Shown: positions 17,457 through 26,232 of the stretch, in pieces | Position numbering within the stretch: the stretch's first letter is position 1 | Layout of the letters: every line of letters begins with the position of its first letter | Origin: a virus | DNA: 41,385 nucleotides | Direction: 5' to 3' (one strand) | IMG/VR virus record: IMGVR_UViG_3300034407_001416 | Span: 1-41,385 of that record | Notes under the pieces: generated by a model | What the model was told of the DNA's origin: nothing | Seen by the model: the letters and a program-made list of their open reading frames with translations, nothing else | The model's database searches: none | Program-made: the position numbers and the translations under genes

Positions 17457-19087
17457 TATTTTGTCGCCTGTCGTTGAGCTTTCAGAAGGTTGTCAGCAGT
17501 TACCGGTATTCCTTTATCACGTAAGAACTGACTCAATACTCTTACATTAGCAGGTGGTATGTCCGTGACATTTTGATCCACATTTGGGTATAAGAAACTT
17601 ACACCGAATGCACTACGCTCAATAGTAACCTCTCTTGTTAGATCTGACAACACATCGGTAAATTCCTGTGATGTCAATGACCCATCTTTTTGCTGCTCAC
17701 GATACTTCACTTCACTGTCAAGCAGATCATAGAATGAGTCAGCTTGAGTACGTTTGTCACCGTTCCACTTGTTCTTTTTACCCAGTATCTGCTCAACTGC
17801 AGCCGTGGTCTGTGCGCTACGTGTACGACCTACCTGGTGATCAATCTTATCTGATGCTGAACCTGTACCTTTCGCACTCTTCACCGCACTGATTAACTTG
17901 TTACGTTCAGCAGGTGCTAACTTATCTAAATGGTCAGCAGGGTTAACTTTAGCAAGGTCAGCTTTAGGTAATGTCATCAGGTCAGAATAAACATTCCAAT
18001 CGGTTACCACCGGTTTACCTGACTCAAGACTTTTCTTCTGTTTAGCACTCAGACGTTCCCAACCTTCAGGGTCTTCTGCTTGGAATGTTTCAGCACTCCC
18101 ACCATCATAAATATGTGATTCAGCAACTTCAAATGATGCAGATTGTGCTTCACTCTCACCCTGCTTCTTCAGGTTGAACTGACGCATTGCTTCAGTCATT
18201 GTCTTGTTACGAAGTTCAGGATCTTTAATGTTGTTTACTTCAGTACGAATTTCTTCACGACTATCATACTCATTGACCAGTTTTACACCGGTGGCAATTG
18301 CAGTCTGTGAATCGGATTGGATTTTTTCAGCTTTAGTTTTAGCAGCAATCTCTTTTTCAAGTTTGATTTTATCAGGACCTTCTAAGCGACCACTGTATTT
18401 ATCAAACAATGCTTGACCATCTGCTGCACTGTTGCTGGTGGCTGTTGAGATAGCTGTCTTATTGAATGATGAGTCATAAGTCTGCAACCGTTCATTAGTT
18501 GCTTCAGGACCAATGCCTTCGAGTTCAGCAGAATCAAGTACAGCCTGACGACCTAACGCATTTTGCACCGCTAACTGGTCCGGTTGATTCCAATACAATG
18601 AAGCATTCTCAACAGTGTTCTCAACTTGTGATCTGATTGTGGCAACTTCCCACGCTTGCAGACCTTTAGCTGAGTGACGCGCAATATCAGCCTGACTACG
18701 TGTGATATGAACATCTGCTGACTTGTCAAACATAGCACGAGAATTAGTGTTCAGGTTCTCACCGTATTTCTTCTTCAGTTTAGCAAGTGCTTCGTTTGTT
18801 GCACCTGCAGCATCGAATGCGTTTTTACCCTGAGTATTGAAGTAACCCTTTTCAGGTTCAAAGAATAGATTGTTTTTATCGCGCTCAAACTGCACCAGTG
18901 CTTCTTCAGCTGACGTAGTGTCAAAGCGTTGTACCATCTTTGCACCTTCAGTGGCTACTGATGCAAGACCTTGTGCAACTTTTTGATTAGCTTGAAACTG
19001 CGCGTTACCTGCTGAAGCATTAGCACGTGGTTGTCTAGCTATTTGAGTTTGAACCTTCGGATCACCGTACTGTGCTACTTTAGGCAT
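17456..19087 (-). CDS. Internal virion protein, T7 gp15-like
   Basis: A 543-aa, mostly helical protein rich in Ala, Gln and Lys. It sits between the gp14-like and giant ejection proteins, the same order as T7 gp14-gp15-gp16. The N-terminus (PKVAQYGDPKVQTQIARQ, then ASVATEGAKMVQRFD) and the segment NLFFEPEKGYFNTQGKNAFDA are of the type seen in podovirus internal core proteins. It is predicted to form part of the trans-envelope conduit. It is joined to its neighbours by one-base TAATG overlaps. Function is assigned mainly from context. Confidence 0.75.
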   Translation of the reverse strand: MPKVAQYGDPKVQTQIARQPRANASAGNAQFQANQKVAQGLASVATEGAKMVQRFDTTSAEEALVQFERDKNNLFFEPEKGYFNTQGKNAFDAAGATNEALAKLKKKYGENLNTNSRAMFDKSADVHITRSQADIARHSAKGLQAWEVATIRSQVENTVENASLYWNQPDQLAVQNALGRQAVLDSAELEGIGPEATNERLQTYDSSFNKTAISTATSNSAADGQALFDKYSGRLEGPDKIKLEKEIAAKTKAEKIQSDSQTAIATGVKLVNEYDSREEIRTEVNNIKDPELRNKTMTEAMRQFNLKKQGESEAQSASFEVAESHIYDGGSAETFQAEDPEGWERLSAKQKKSLESGKPVVTDWNVYSDLMTLPKADLAKVNPADHLDKLAPAERNKLISAVKSAKGTGSASDKIDHQVGRTRSAQTTAAVEQILGKKNKWNGDKRTQADSFYDLLDSEVKYREQQKDGSLTSQEFTDVLSDLTREVTIERSAFGVSFLYPNVDQNVTDIPPANVRVLSQFLRDKGIPVTADNLLKAQRQATK

Positions 19088-19632
19088 TATGCGACTCCTA
19101 AATTGTAATCGATAGTTGGTGAGCCGGCTAACGGTTGAGATGCTGCACTGCTACTGGTGAACCATTTATCTGCTACACCTGAACCTGCTACACCTGCAGC
19201 ACCTTGAAGAAGTGAACCTACTGCACCAGCTTTACCTGCTGACTCTGCTGCAGCACCTTGGTTACTGATCAATTCAGACTCACCCATCAATGAAGAAACC
19301 TGATAGTCATAGTTGCTACGAATACGAAGTGCATCAGCTTCACCGAGTGCTTGTGTATCTTCTTGAAGTTGTAACGCTGATCCTGATGACAGGTCAATGT
19401 TTGCAGCACCGAGTTGTGCACGCTGTTTAGAAAGCAGTTCAGCAGTCTTACGACGTTGAGTATTCTCAGCTTCAACACTTTGATTCTGTACTTCTTGCGC
19501 TTCATTCTCAGACACAGCAGCATTGTAGTCAGCAACACCTTTCTGATACTTACCTTGTTGCACTGATTGCTGTGCACTGAATGCTGCAGATACAACTGCT
19601 GTTGCTGCCATTATAGTTGTCGGTTCGCACAT
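19087..19632 (-). CDS. Internal virion protein, T7 gp14-like
   Basis: A 181-aa protein starting MCEPTTIMAATAVVSAAFSA. It has a hydrophobic Ala-rich N-terminus, a long helical middle (about 30-110; KQRAQLGAANIDLSSGSALQLQ... matches the usual internal-protein pattern) and a Gly/Ala-rich C-terminal segment. It resembles the small internal virion proteins of T7-like phages that insert into the outer membrane during ejection. Its position and TAATG coupling to the gp15-like gene support this. Confidence 0.82.
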   Translation of the reverse strand: MCEPTTIMAATAVVSAAFSAQQSVQQGKYQKGVADYNAAVSENEAQEVQNQSVEAENTQRRKTAELLSKQRAQLGAANIDLSSGSALQLQEDTQALGEADALRIRSNYDYQVSSLMGESELISNQGAAAESAGKAGAVGSLLQGAAGVAGSGVADKWFTSSSAASQPLAGSPTIDYNLGVA

Positions 19633-20096
19633 TAGCGTGACCCCTCTAAGTAAAATCGGTGGAACAGTTCACCATCAGGGCCGTGGGGTATTGGTTCATC
19701 AATTGTGAACCCCAACCACTTCAACCACTGAACACTGCTTTTATTTTTGCCATGCACCATGTTACACAAACGGGGACAAATAGTCAGCATTTCATCTATA
19801 ACAGGTTTAGTCTGACGAAAGAATTCTTTCTTGTGATTCATTGCCCTATTAGCACCAAGCATCCACACCACACCGCTACCTGATAGAATGTCACGCTTGA
19901 CCAGGCCAATCATCACCAATGGCTCACCGTTGTCATTTATCGCCACGGTTGAGAAGTCTGACAACCCCCAACCTATCATCATAGACTCTAATGGTGTGTG
20001 ATGGTTTGAAGCCCACACTTCATCAGCGTCAGCTTGTCGCATATCTGCTGCAATGGATTCAACCATCTCAACTGTGGGTCTTACAAACTTAATCAT
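19632..20096 (-). CDS. Internal virion protein A, T7 gp13-like (GNAT-fold)
   Basis: A 154-aa protein of the gp13/DUF2833 type: starts IKFVRPTVEMVESIAADMRQAD, then PLVMIGLVKRDILSGSGVVWMLG, and ends with SVQWLKWLGFTID. The fold is acetyltransferase-like, but family members are regarded as virion assembly proteins rather than proven enzymes. It lies between the tail nozzle gene and the gp14-like gene, the T7 order gp12-gp13-gp14. Confidence 0.82.
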   Translation of the reverse strand: MIKFVRPTVEMVESIAADMRQADADEVWASNHHTPLESMMIGWGLSDFSTVAINDNGEPLVMIGLVKRDILSGSGVVWMLGANRAMNHKKEFFRQTKPVIDEMLTICPRLCNMVHGKNKSSVQWLKWLGFTIDEPIPHGPDGELFHRFYLEGSR

Positions 20097-22411
20097 TAGT
20101 TACCGCCTACATCGATTTGAGGGATTATTGATAGTATAGACATAGGTAACGGTGCACGCTGTTCAATGCGAACTCCACCACCTTTAGCCCATTGTGGTTG
20201 TATAAATACATCTTGCTTATAAGTCTTCAATGCAATCGGGTCATAGTTGTCACTGTCAAAACGTGGCTTGATCTCACTCATTTGTGGTATTGAACCATTA
20301 TCTTGACGTGGACCAATCCAACCACCACGTGAACCGTCAACTTCAACGGTAACCTTTGACACCGATATTGATTGCGCTTTCAATGTCTGATTAGGTGATG
20401 GTGTGTCAATATCCAGTGTTTCAATCACCGGTAAATAACTCAGACCCACATGAACCTTTGAAGCATCACGTGTCAGTGTAATCTGTCCACCAGTTACTAC
20501 TTGATCCGGTACAGTGTAACCATCAGTTAAAATACTAACAGTCTCACCTTCAAGATGGTCAAGACCACTGATCACGGTTGCAGGTGCACCATCATACGTT
20601 AAACCTGAATCAAGGTAGAAACAGTCTTCAGCAACTTTTGACTCTCGTGGTTCAAGTCTCTCAACATAGCGAACTGTTGAACCGTTGACTGTACGCTTCA
20701 CAATAGCATACACAGCATCACGGCTACCTTCAGTGACCGATGCAACGTATTCAAATTCACCCTGTGTAGAATGCTTATGCCAACCCCACACCTGGTGTTC
20801 ACGTTGATACGTTAAACCTAACAGCATACCATCATCACGAACACACCACACAATGCTGTACGGTTCATCTGCGTAGGCCATAGATATAATACTGTGGTCC
20901 TCAAATAGATGTTCAGACATCAGTGATAAATCGTTACCGGTATACTTGTCACTACTGAACTCGTAACCAAGATCACGAAGTCGTGTACCTTTGTCTTGAA
21001 TGTATAACGCTGTACTGTTGATAACAATCGGTGGAATGATTGAACACCCGTTGTATGACTGAATACGCACACCAATTGTTGACGGTGTTAATACTCCACT
21101 GTCACCTTCGGTTGTCTTCCACTCAGCACCCGATGTTAAAATCAACAGCGTATCAAGTGGTAACAAGTGGCGTATCTCATTCACTTGTCGTGCTGCAATG
21201 GTAAACGTCACAGCATCATCATCACGTGCAGGATTAGATACTCGCAATGAATCAAAGTTGTTTGTTTGTGTGGTGAACGTTGTTTGTGGCTCATTGAACG
21301 TATTAGCAAACACTTGACGCTGTTGGTAGTACGTTACAGCAGATGGTTTGTTACCTTCACCATTAAACGGTTGACGGTCACTTGGTGGTGCATCACTGGT
21401 GATAGGTGCAATATTGTAGTCATCGAATGAATTATTGTTCGAGTCACCGATCCAACCGTAGATACCTGTACCCACTGAAGGGTCCTTGTAAACACGATAA
21501 TACTCAGCTTCAGGCACACTATCCCATGTTAAGCGTACACCGGCTGTTGTTGCCAGTGAACCCGTTGTGATACTTACTTCAGCAGATGCAATGGATTCAG
21601 AACCTTCACCGTCAACAGCAGTCACAACGTAAGCGTAAGTCTTTTCAAAGTCACCGAAACCTTCACCGATTGTTGTTGCACCATTCTGACGACTTGCTAC
21701 ACCACCTGATGTGTAAGGTGTATGTGATGTCGCGTCTTCACCGTTAAGTTCAAACGTGTCAACAGTCAATGCTGTGATGGTAAATGATCGACCGTTAAGC
21801 TCAGTCATACCAACAACATCGTTAATTGAAATAAGGTTACCGGTTGCGAACCCATGAGCTACAGCAGTGACTACAGCAGGGTTTGTCGCAGTAACACCTG
21901 TGATGGTTTTATTAATCACACCACTGCTGAATGTTGGACTATCAACCGTTGGTGCATAGTTGATAACAGTCAATGACCAATCATCATCAGCCATACGGTT
22001 AAGGTTACTAGGATCGTGGTCAGGGTGAACAATAGTCATCACGTCAGCATTCTGTGTGAAGCCTAACGTTGGTAACTGTGCTTCAGTGTAAGGTGTAGCA
22101 AGTTCAAAGATGTTAGCACCGTCTAATACGAAACCACCATCTTTGATCACGCGCACTTTGAGATGTTCAAACACTAACATGTAAGTCTGCTCAGTGTTGA
22201 AGCTGAATGGGATTAAACGACCAACACGGTCAGAATTATCTAGCTCACCGACGAACTTGAAGCCAGGGCGCGAGTAAACACCACCTTGTGAACGTACTAA
22301 GAAGTTTTCACAAAGATGTAAACCCGTAGCATACTTGGTGAGGTCAGCACGAGATTGTAATGCAGGTGCAATTTCACCGGATGTAAAACTGCGTTGTGTG
22401 ATTTGAGGCAT
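20096..22411 (-). CDS. Tail tubular protein B (nozzle), T7 gp12-like, with inserted modules
   Basis: A 771-aa tail nozzle. The start PQITQRSFTSGEIAPALQSRADLTKYATGL and the segments RSQGGVYSRPGFKFV and SFNTEQTYMLVFE are hallmarks of gp12-like proteins. Residues about 160-235 (ITGVTATNPAVVTAVAHGF, then VGMTELNGRSFTI) form a beta module often inserted in these proteins, and about 240-315 (FEKTYAYVVTAVDGEGSES, VPEAEYYRVYKD) look like a fibronectin-III-like module. The C-terminal half resumes the gp12 pattern. It closes the tail and helps deliver DNA. It follows the gp11-like gene by three bases. Confidence 0.9.
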   Translation of the reverse strand: MPQITQRSFTSGEIAPALQSRADLTKYATGLHLCENFLVRSQGGVYSRPGFKFVGELDNSDRVGRLIPFSFNTEQTYMLVFEHLKVRVIKDGGFVLDGANIFELATPYTEAQLPTLGFTQNADVMTIVHPDHDPSNLNRMADDDWSLTVINYAPTVDSPTFSSGVINKTITGVTATNPAVVTAVAHGFATGNLISINDVVGMTELNGRSFTITALTVDTFELNGEDATSHTPYTSGGVASRQNGATTIGEGFGDFEKTYAYVVTAVDGEGSESIASAEVSITTGSLATTAGVRLTWDSVPEAEYYRVYKDPSVGTGIYGWIGDSNNNSFDDYNIAPITSDAPPSDRQPFNGEGNKPSAVTYYQQRQVFANTFNEPQTTFTTQTNNFDSLRVSNPARDDDAVTFTIAARQVNEIRHLLPLDTLLILTSGAEWKTTEGDSGVLTPSTIGVRIQSYNGCSIIPPIVINSTALYIQDKGTRLRDLGYEFSSDKYTGNDLSLMSEHLFEDHSIISMAYADEPYSIVWCVRDDGMLLGLTYQREHQVWGWHKHSTQGEFEYVASVTEGSRDAVYAIVKRTVNGSTVRYVERLEPRESKVAEDCFYLDSGLTYDGAPATVISGLDHLEGETVSILTDGYTVPDQVVTGGQITLTRDASKVHVGLSYLPVIETLDIDTPSPNQTLKAQSISVSKVTVEVDGSRGGWIGPRQDNGSIPQMSEIKPRFDSDNYDPIALKTYKQDVFIQPQWAKGGGVRIEQRAPLPMSILSIIPQIDVGGN

Positions 22412-22414
22412 TAC

Positions 22415-23071
22415 TTATCTCCTGACGTTAATGTAATCACTCTCACTAGGTATGAAGTATTGGTCATTCATATCAGTAGCCATAGCGGATGAAAGGTAAT
22501 TACGGTACAACTGCAATGAGTCATTACGCAATGCCCGACCCAGTTCAGCACCGACAATCGGTATTGCTACTTCAGATGAAATCAGATGAGACAATGCCAT
22601 GATAAAGTCATCACTGAATAGATTAGGATCTTCAACCTTAGCAGCAAAGTCGATGCGTAAGTCTGGTTGATTTGAACCTATGATTTTGTTGTCATCGAAG
22701 TTGAATACTTCATAAGGTATTTGTTTGCGTAGGTCACCCTGTGGGATGATACGACTATCGAGCGCACGAGACACTACATCAGATTGACCGACAAGTAATT
22801 CTTCATACGAACCAACCAGACGTTGAATCTTCAAACAATCAACAGGGTATGAATAAGCATAACCCCAGTTGAAGATTTCAGTGGTGACTGGTGCTAATGC
22901 TCTGAGTTTGTGGTTAAACTGCCACGGTATTTCACGCAGACATCGATCACGAAGGATTGAGTATTTCAGCTTACACAACTGTGCTTGCAGACTACCTTCA
23001 TCTAGTGAATTGATACTACCTGCACGAATGTTACTTAATGCCAGGTTACATATTTCAACAACAGAAGCCAT
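22415..23071 (-). CDS. Tail tubular protein A (gatekeeper), T7 gp11-like
   Basis: A 218-aa protein resembling gp11-type tail adaptors: VVEICNLALSNIRAGSI near the start, then LRDRCLREIPWQFNHK and YSYPVDCLKIQRLVG. The motif run A-L-x-x-I and the PW-x-F region are typical. It should connect the portal to the gp12-like nozzle. The order (gp11-gp12) is as in T7. Confidence 0.9.
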   Translation of the reverse strand: MASVVEICNLALSNIRAGSINSLDEGSLQAQLCKLKYSILRDRCLREIPWQFNHKLRALAPVTTEIFNWGYAYSYPVDCLKIQRLVGSYEELLVGQSDVVSRALDSRIIPQGDLRKQIPYEVFNFDDNKIIGSNQPDLRIDFAAKVEDPNLFSDDFIMALSHLISSEVAIPIVGAELGRALRNDSLQLYRNYLSSAMATDMNDQYFIPSESDYINVRR

Positions 23072-23083
23072 GTGGTCACCTCG

Positions 23084-23395
23084 TTATGATTTAGGACCAT
23101 AAAGCTGTTCAGCTCGATCACCCGTTTCACGTTGTACTTTGATGGTAGTCATCTGAAGACCGATTGTTTTATCAGACATCTCAGTGGTGCTGTATTCTGA
23201 TTTACGTTCTACAAATGCGTACCCACGAACTTCAACGATGTCACCAACAGCTAGGTTATCAATACCTAACTCTTTAATCATTTCATCATCGAAACTTAAA
23301 CTTGTGCCATACGGGTAATGCTCACCATCGGAACAGCAAACCATACCGTCAGACTCGTGTGATTGTTTCTTAATCTTTACTTGATCATCAGGCAT
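23084..23395 (-). CDS. Small structural-operon protein, 103 aa (possible capsid-associated)
   Basis: A small acidic protein with a beta-rich middle (LAVGDIVEVRGYAFVERKSEY, then KTIGLQMTTIKVQ) that looks OB- or small-barrel-like. Similar small proteins near capsid and tail genes of podoviruses include capsid staple or decoration proteins, but I cannot prove identity. It sits between the 102-aa Ala-rich protein and the gp11-like gene. Confidence 0.65.
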   Translation of the reverse strand: MPDDQVKIKKQSHESDGMVCCSDGEHYPYGTSLSFDDEMIKELGIDNLAVGDIVEVRGYAFVERKSEYSTTEMSDKTIGLQMTTIKVQRETGDRAEQLYGPKS

Positions 23396-23404
23396 GGTTC
23401 ACCT

Positions 23405-23713
23405 CTAAAGTGTTTCAACTGCGCTTGACTGACCCGTTTCACCTTCACCCATGAATGATGCGTCAGCAACATCTTTCTGGTCCTGCTCTGCTTTCTTGGC
23501 TGCAGCGTTAGCAGCTTTAGTTTCAGCAGCTTTACGAGCTTTCGCTTGTGCAGCAGTCTCAGCTTTGTCGATTGGCTTTAACCACGACGGTACTTGTTCA
23601 ACCTTGTTCTTTAATGGAAAAGGTTTATCAGTGTGTAGCACTGGACGTTTACCGGTTGGATCGTATAAGCGACCACCGAAGAAACCTGGTTTTAATACTT
23701 TATAGCTAGGCAT
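23405..23713 (-). CDS. Small Ala/Lys-rich structural-operon protein, 102 aa
   Basis: The first 45 residues are ordered and aromatic (YKVLKPGFFGGRLYDPTG, HTDKPFPLKNK, VPSWLKP), followed by a low-complexity Ala-Lys-Gln helix and an acidic tail. The N-terminal pattern is a common phage virion-module protein after the capsid genes, with unknown function. It lies downstream of a UUCG hairpin that separates it from the cement gene. Confidence 0.7.
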   Translation of the reverse strand: MPSYKVLKPGFFGGRLYDPTGKRPVLHTDKPFPLKNKVEQVPSWLKPIDKAETAAQAKARKAAETKAANAAAKKAEQDQKDVADASFMGEGETGQSSAVETL

Positions 23714-23732
23714 GTTAGTTCTCCAAATTACG

Positions 23733-23761
23733 AATTGAGGGCCGAAGCCCCCGACTCAATT
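23733..23761 (-). terminator. UUCG-tetraloop hairpin between cement and downstream genes
   Basis: On the leftward transcript an AATTGA arm, a five-base bulge, GGGC, loop TTCG, GCCC and TCAATT form a stable hairpin 4 bases after the cement stop. No U-tract follows, so it is more likely a partial terminator, RNA-processing or 3'-end-stabilising element that raises capsid and cement expression over downstream genes. Confidence 0.5.
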
Positions 23762-23765
23762 GCGA

Positions 23766-24197
23766 TTATGCACCGGTGATATTAGTCTGGTTACCCATTG
23801 TAATACCGGTGGTGAACTTACCTGTTGACGGTGCAGTACCTACAACAGTATAGCGTACACCTAGGTAACGCTCAGTAAGTTGTGTAGGTAACACTTGGAT
23901 CACAGACTGTTTACCAGCTTTCAGATCAGCAAGTAAGATTGTTTCACTGAGAACAGCAGTACCTAGTGCAGTAGTTGCACCAGTTTCAATCGTAACTTGA
24001 ACAGATGTAGCATTGTCAAAGTCTTCAGTAACCTGTGCTAAAAAGCATACTTTGTTACCTTTACCGATGTCTTGGTTCAACGGTGCAACAGCACCATAAG
24101 GTGTACCAGGTACACCAAGGTCGATAACGTTAGTTGATACAGCAGTTGCTGTGATCGCTTGGTCATCTGAGAACAATTGTTGTGCAGAAAAAATCAT
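23766..24197 (-). CDS. Capsid cement/decoration protein, Bbp16-like
   Basis: A 143-aa beta-rich protein (MIFSAQQLFSDDQAITATAVSTN start; later LAQVTEDFDNATSVQVTIETG and TERYLGVRYTVVGTAPSTGKF). This pattern matches Bbp16-type cement proteins that lie next to the capsid gene of Bordetella phage BPP-1 and relatives. It should decorate and stabilise the shell. It follows the major capsid gene and has its own AGGAG upstream. Confidence 0.85.
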   Translation of the reverse strand: MIFSAQQLFSDDQAITATAVSTNVIDLGVPGTPYGAVAPLNQDIGKGNKVCFLAQVTEDFDNATSVQVTIETGATTALGTAVLSETILLADLKAGKQSVIQVLPTQLTERYLGVRYTVVGTAPSTGKFTTGITMGNQTNITGA

Positions 24198-24235
24198 GAT
24201 GATTCTCCTAAATTAAGTTAAAGAAACGTGCGGTA

Positions 24236-25234
24236 TTAAACCACACGAGCTTCAGTGTTAAGAAGTGCATCACTTTCACGAATAGGGATACCACGGTAAG
24301 TCATTACTTCTTTACCTTCGATCTCCATCGGTTTTAAGCGCGTAAAGTTATCAGATGCACCCGCGTTAGTAGCTAAGGCATCAAGTGCTTCAAGTACATC
24401 ACGGTTACAGTAGATTGCCATTTTACCACCGGCAACACGACGACTTTGTAATTTGTAGTACGCTTTACGCATGAAGTCGTAAAGTTTAACAGTACCAGCA
24501 GCCATGTCGCTAACGTCGATGTTTGCAACACGTGCAACATAACGCCAATCTTTCACAGCCATACCAACATGCCATGTGAATTTTTCTTCTTTCGCGTAGT
24601 ACGGGTTACCACTTGGATCCGTAACACGTTGCTCACCCATGTCTTCACGCTGAACACCAGCTTGAGTACCTTTAGGGTAAAGAAGATTACACTGGTTATC
24701 ACCCCAGGTAACAAACCACACTGACGTATTGTCAGAACCAGTACCACCAGCATCGATGATTTGACCACCGTTAGCAGCAGACTTGTCATTGAAACGTGGT
24801 GCAAGGCCCATGAATTCTTCAGGGTCTGAAGCAGTATCACCGTAGAAGATTTTACTTGCTACTTCTTGTGACATTGCTTCAAGGTATGCCTGAGCTTCAG
24901 ACAGACGTACAGCACCTTCATTTGTAGATAGTTCAAGTAAACGTTTATCGATGGTACTTAAACCTTCAACGAAACCTGTTGTATCTTCAACCTGAGCAGT
25001 ACGACCTTTGCTGTTTGGCACGCCTTGGTATAAACGACCCCATGTAACAGAAGGTAGACCAGTACGAACTGTGTGTAAGTGGGTAGTACCCTTGTTACAC
25101 TCAATCGCAATTGCATCTTCTAAGATTGGGTTCATTTCCATCAGCATTTCGATAATAGGGTTAAATTGACCCTGACCGTCTTGCATCTTGTAAATATCGA
25201 TTAAGTCGATAAAGCTATTTCCTAAAGTAGCCAT
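24236..25234 (-). CDS. Major capsid protein, BPP-1 Bbp17-like (HK97 fold)
   Basis: A 332-aa protein. The N-terminus ATLGNSFIDLIDIYKMQDGQGQ, then HLHTVRTGLPSVTWGRLYQGV and EAMSQEVASKIFYGD are characteristic of this major capsid family; the fold is HK97-like by family knowledge. Its neighbours are the scaffold upstream and cement downstream, the usual head module order. A good ribosome binding site (AAGAGGTG) precedes the start. Expected to be the most abundant product of the genome. Confidence 0.93.
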   Translation of the reverse strand: MATLGNSFIDLIDIYKMQDGQGQFNPIIEMLMEMNPILEDAIAIECNKGTTHLHTVRTGLPSVTWGRLYQGVPNSKGRTAQVEDTTGFVEGLSTIDKRLLELSTNEGAVRLSEAQAYLEAMSQEVASKIFYGDTASDPEEFMGLAPRFNDKSAANGGQIIDAGGTGSDNTSVWFVTWGDNQCNLLYPKGTQAGVQREDMGEQRVTDPSGNPYYAKEEKFTWHVGMAVKDWRYVARVANIDVSDMAAGTVKLYDFMRKAYYKLQSRRVAGGKMAIYCNRDVLEALDALATNAGASDNFTRLKPMEIEGKEVMTYRGIPIRESDALLNTEARVV

Positions 25235-25253
25235 GTTTCACCTCTTGAGTTAG

Positions 25254-25952
25254 TTAGGCAGTTTTGTCATTCGGATAAAGAAGAGACACACGATCTTGTG
25301 CTTTCGATGTTGGTACAGTCGTGCCACCAGGTACATCTTCAGCAGTTAACTTCCCTACGTTGACCATAAACCGGATAACTTCAGGGTGGTTACCCACACC
25401 GTGTTCTTCCAGCAGTTGCTTCAATTCTGGCGTTCCAAATTTATCAATAGCAGATCGTGCGATACCGATGTTTTCTTCAAACTTATCACCACCGAACTCT
25501 TTGTCATTTTTAGATTTTTCTTGCCAGTCATTCATCAACTGATCGAAAGCATCGACTTGACTCTGCGAACTCGCCTGGACTTGTTTAGCTTGGAAATCAA
25601 CGAGCTTCTGCGCCTGGTCCTGAGTAAGCCCCAACTCTTTAAAGAGTGGTGCTGCATCATTCAAAAGTGCGCTATCAACTGTGACCCCTTCAGGCATCGC
25701 AAAGTCGGCATAAGTGTCGGGTATTGTCTGGCTACCTTCACTATCAGTTTCCCCAGCAGCATCATTGCTACCAGTATCATCAGCAGGGTTACCTGCATCA
25801 GAATTATCTACAGCAGCCGGTGCAGTATTATCACCGGTGTCTGTGTTGTCTGTTTCGGCTTGTACACCCGTGGTAGCTGCGCCACCTCCTGCATCTTCAC
25901 CTGCATCTGCATTACGGTATACATTGAATAACCAATTTTTGTTAATAATCAT
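25254..25952 (-). CDS. Capsid scaffold protein
   Basis: A 232-aa acidic protein. Residues about 17-75 are Asp, Gly, Ala and Thr-rich and disordered. A helical C-terminal half follows (APLFKELGLTQDQAQKLVDFQAKQ, then SAIDKFGTPELKQLLEEHG, NHPEVIRFMVNVGKL). This acidic linker plus helical end is the usual phage scaffold layout, and the gene lies directly upstream of the capsid gene. It should guide prohead assembly and then leave. Confidence 0.85.
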   Translation of the reverse strand: MIINKNWLFNVYRNADAGEDAGGGAATTGVQAETDNTDTGDNTAPAAVDNSDAGNPADDTGSNDAAGETDSEGSQTIPDTYADFAMPEGVTVDSALLNDAAPLFKELGLTQDQAQKLVDFQAKQVQASSQSQVDAFDQLMNDWQEKSKNDKEFGGDKFEENIGIARSAIDKFGTPELKQLLEEHGVGNHPEVIRFMVNVGKLTAEDVPGGTTVPTSKAQDRVSLLYPNDKTA

Positions 25953-25956
25953 GTCG

Positions 25957-26232
25957 TCACCTATTTTCTTTTAGCATTTTGTAATAATCGTCAGTTGCAG
26001 CTTCACGTAACTCTTCATCAAGCCATAGTCCATGACTTCTTAAACCTGCGTTGAAACTGTGCTGACTTGCTTCGTTACTGTATATACTCTCAAAAGTACA
26101 GCAGTTTTGCAAACACCGCCACATTAAAGCACGACCAGTCTCAAGTTTCATTATATTACGGATTGTTAATAGTTCCAACTCACGAGCGTTTTGTTGCTTT
26201 TTAGCACCTTCATTCTCTTCATCATCAAACAT
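25957..26232 (-). CDS. Small head-module protein, Bbp19-like
   Basis: A 91-aa protein with ALMWRCLQNCCTFESIYSNEASQHSFNAGLRSHGLWL, a sequence type found between portal and scaffold genes of BPP-1-like phages (Bbp19 family). Role unknown, probably in head assembly. Its ATG is immediately at the portal stop. Confidence 0.75.
   Translation of the reverse strand: MFDDEENEGAKKQQNARELELLTIRNIMKLETGRALMWRCLQNCCTFESIYSNEASQHSFNAGLRSHGLWLDEELREAATDDYYKMLKENR

Noticed and set aside
19632-20096. A host-like GNAT acetyltransferase (moron gene)
   Set aside because: Position between gp12- and gp14-like genes and the sequence pattern fit the T7 gp13 family, so it is a virion assembly protein.
25386-25931. 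A 181-codon rightward frame opposite the scaffold gene
   Set aside because: It is antisense to a well-supported late gene, has no ribosome binding site and low-complexity composition mirrored from the scaffold acidic repeat.
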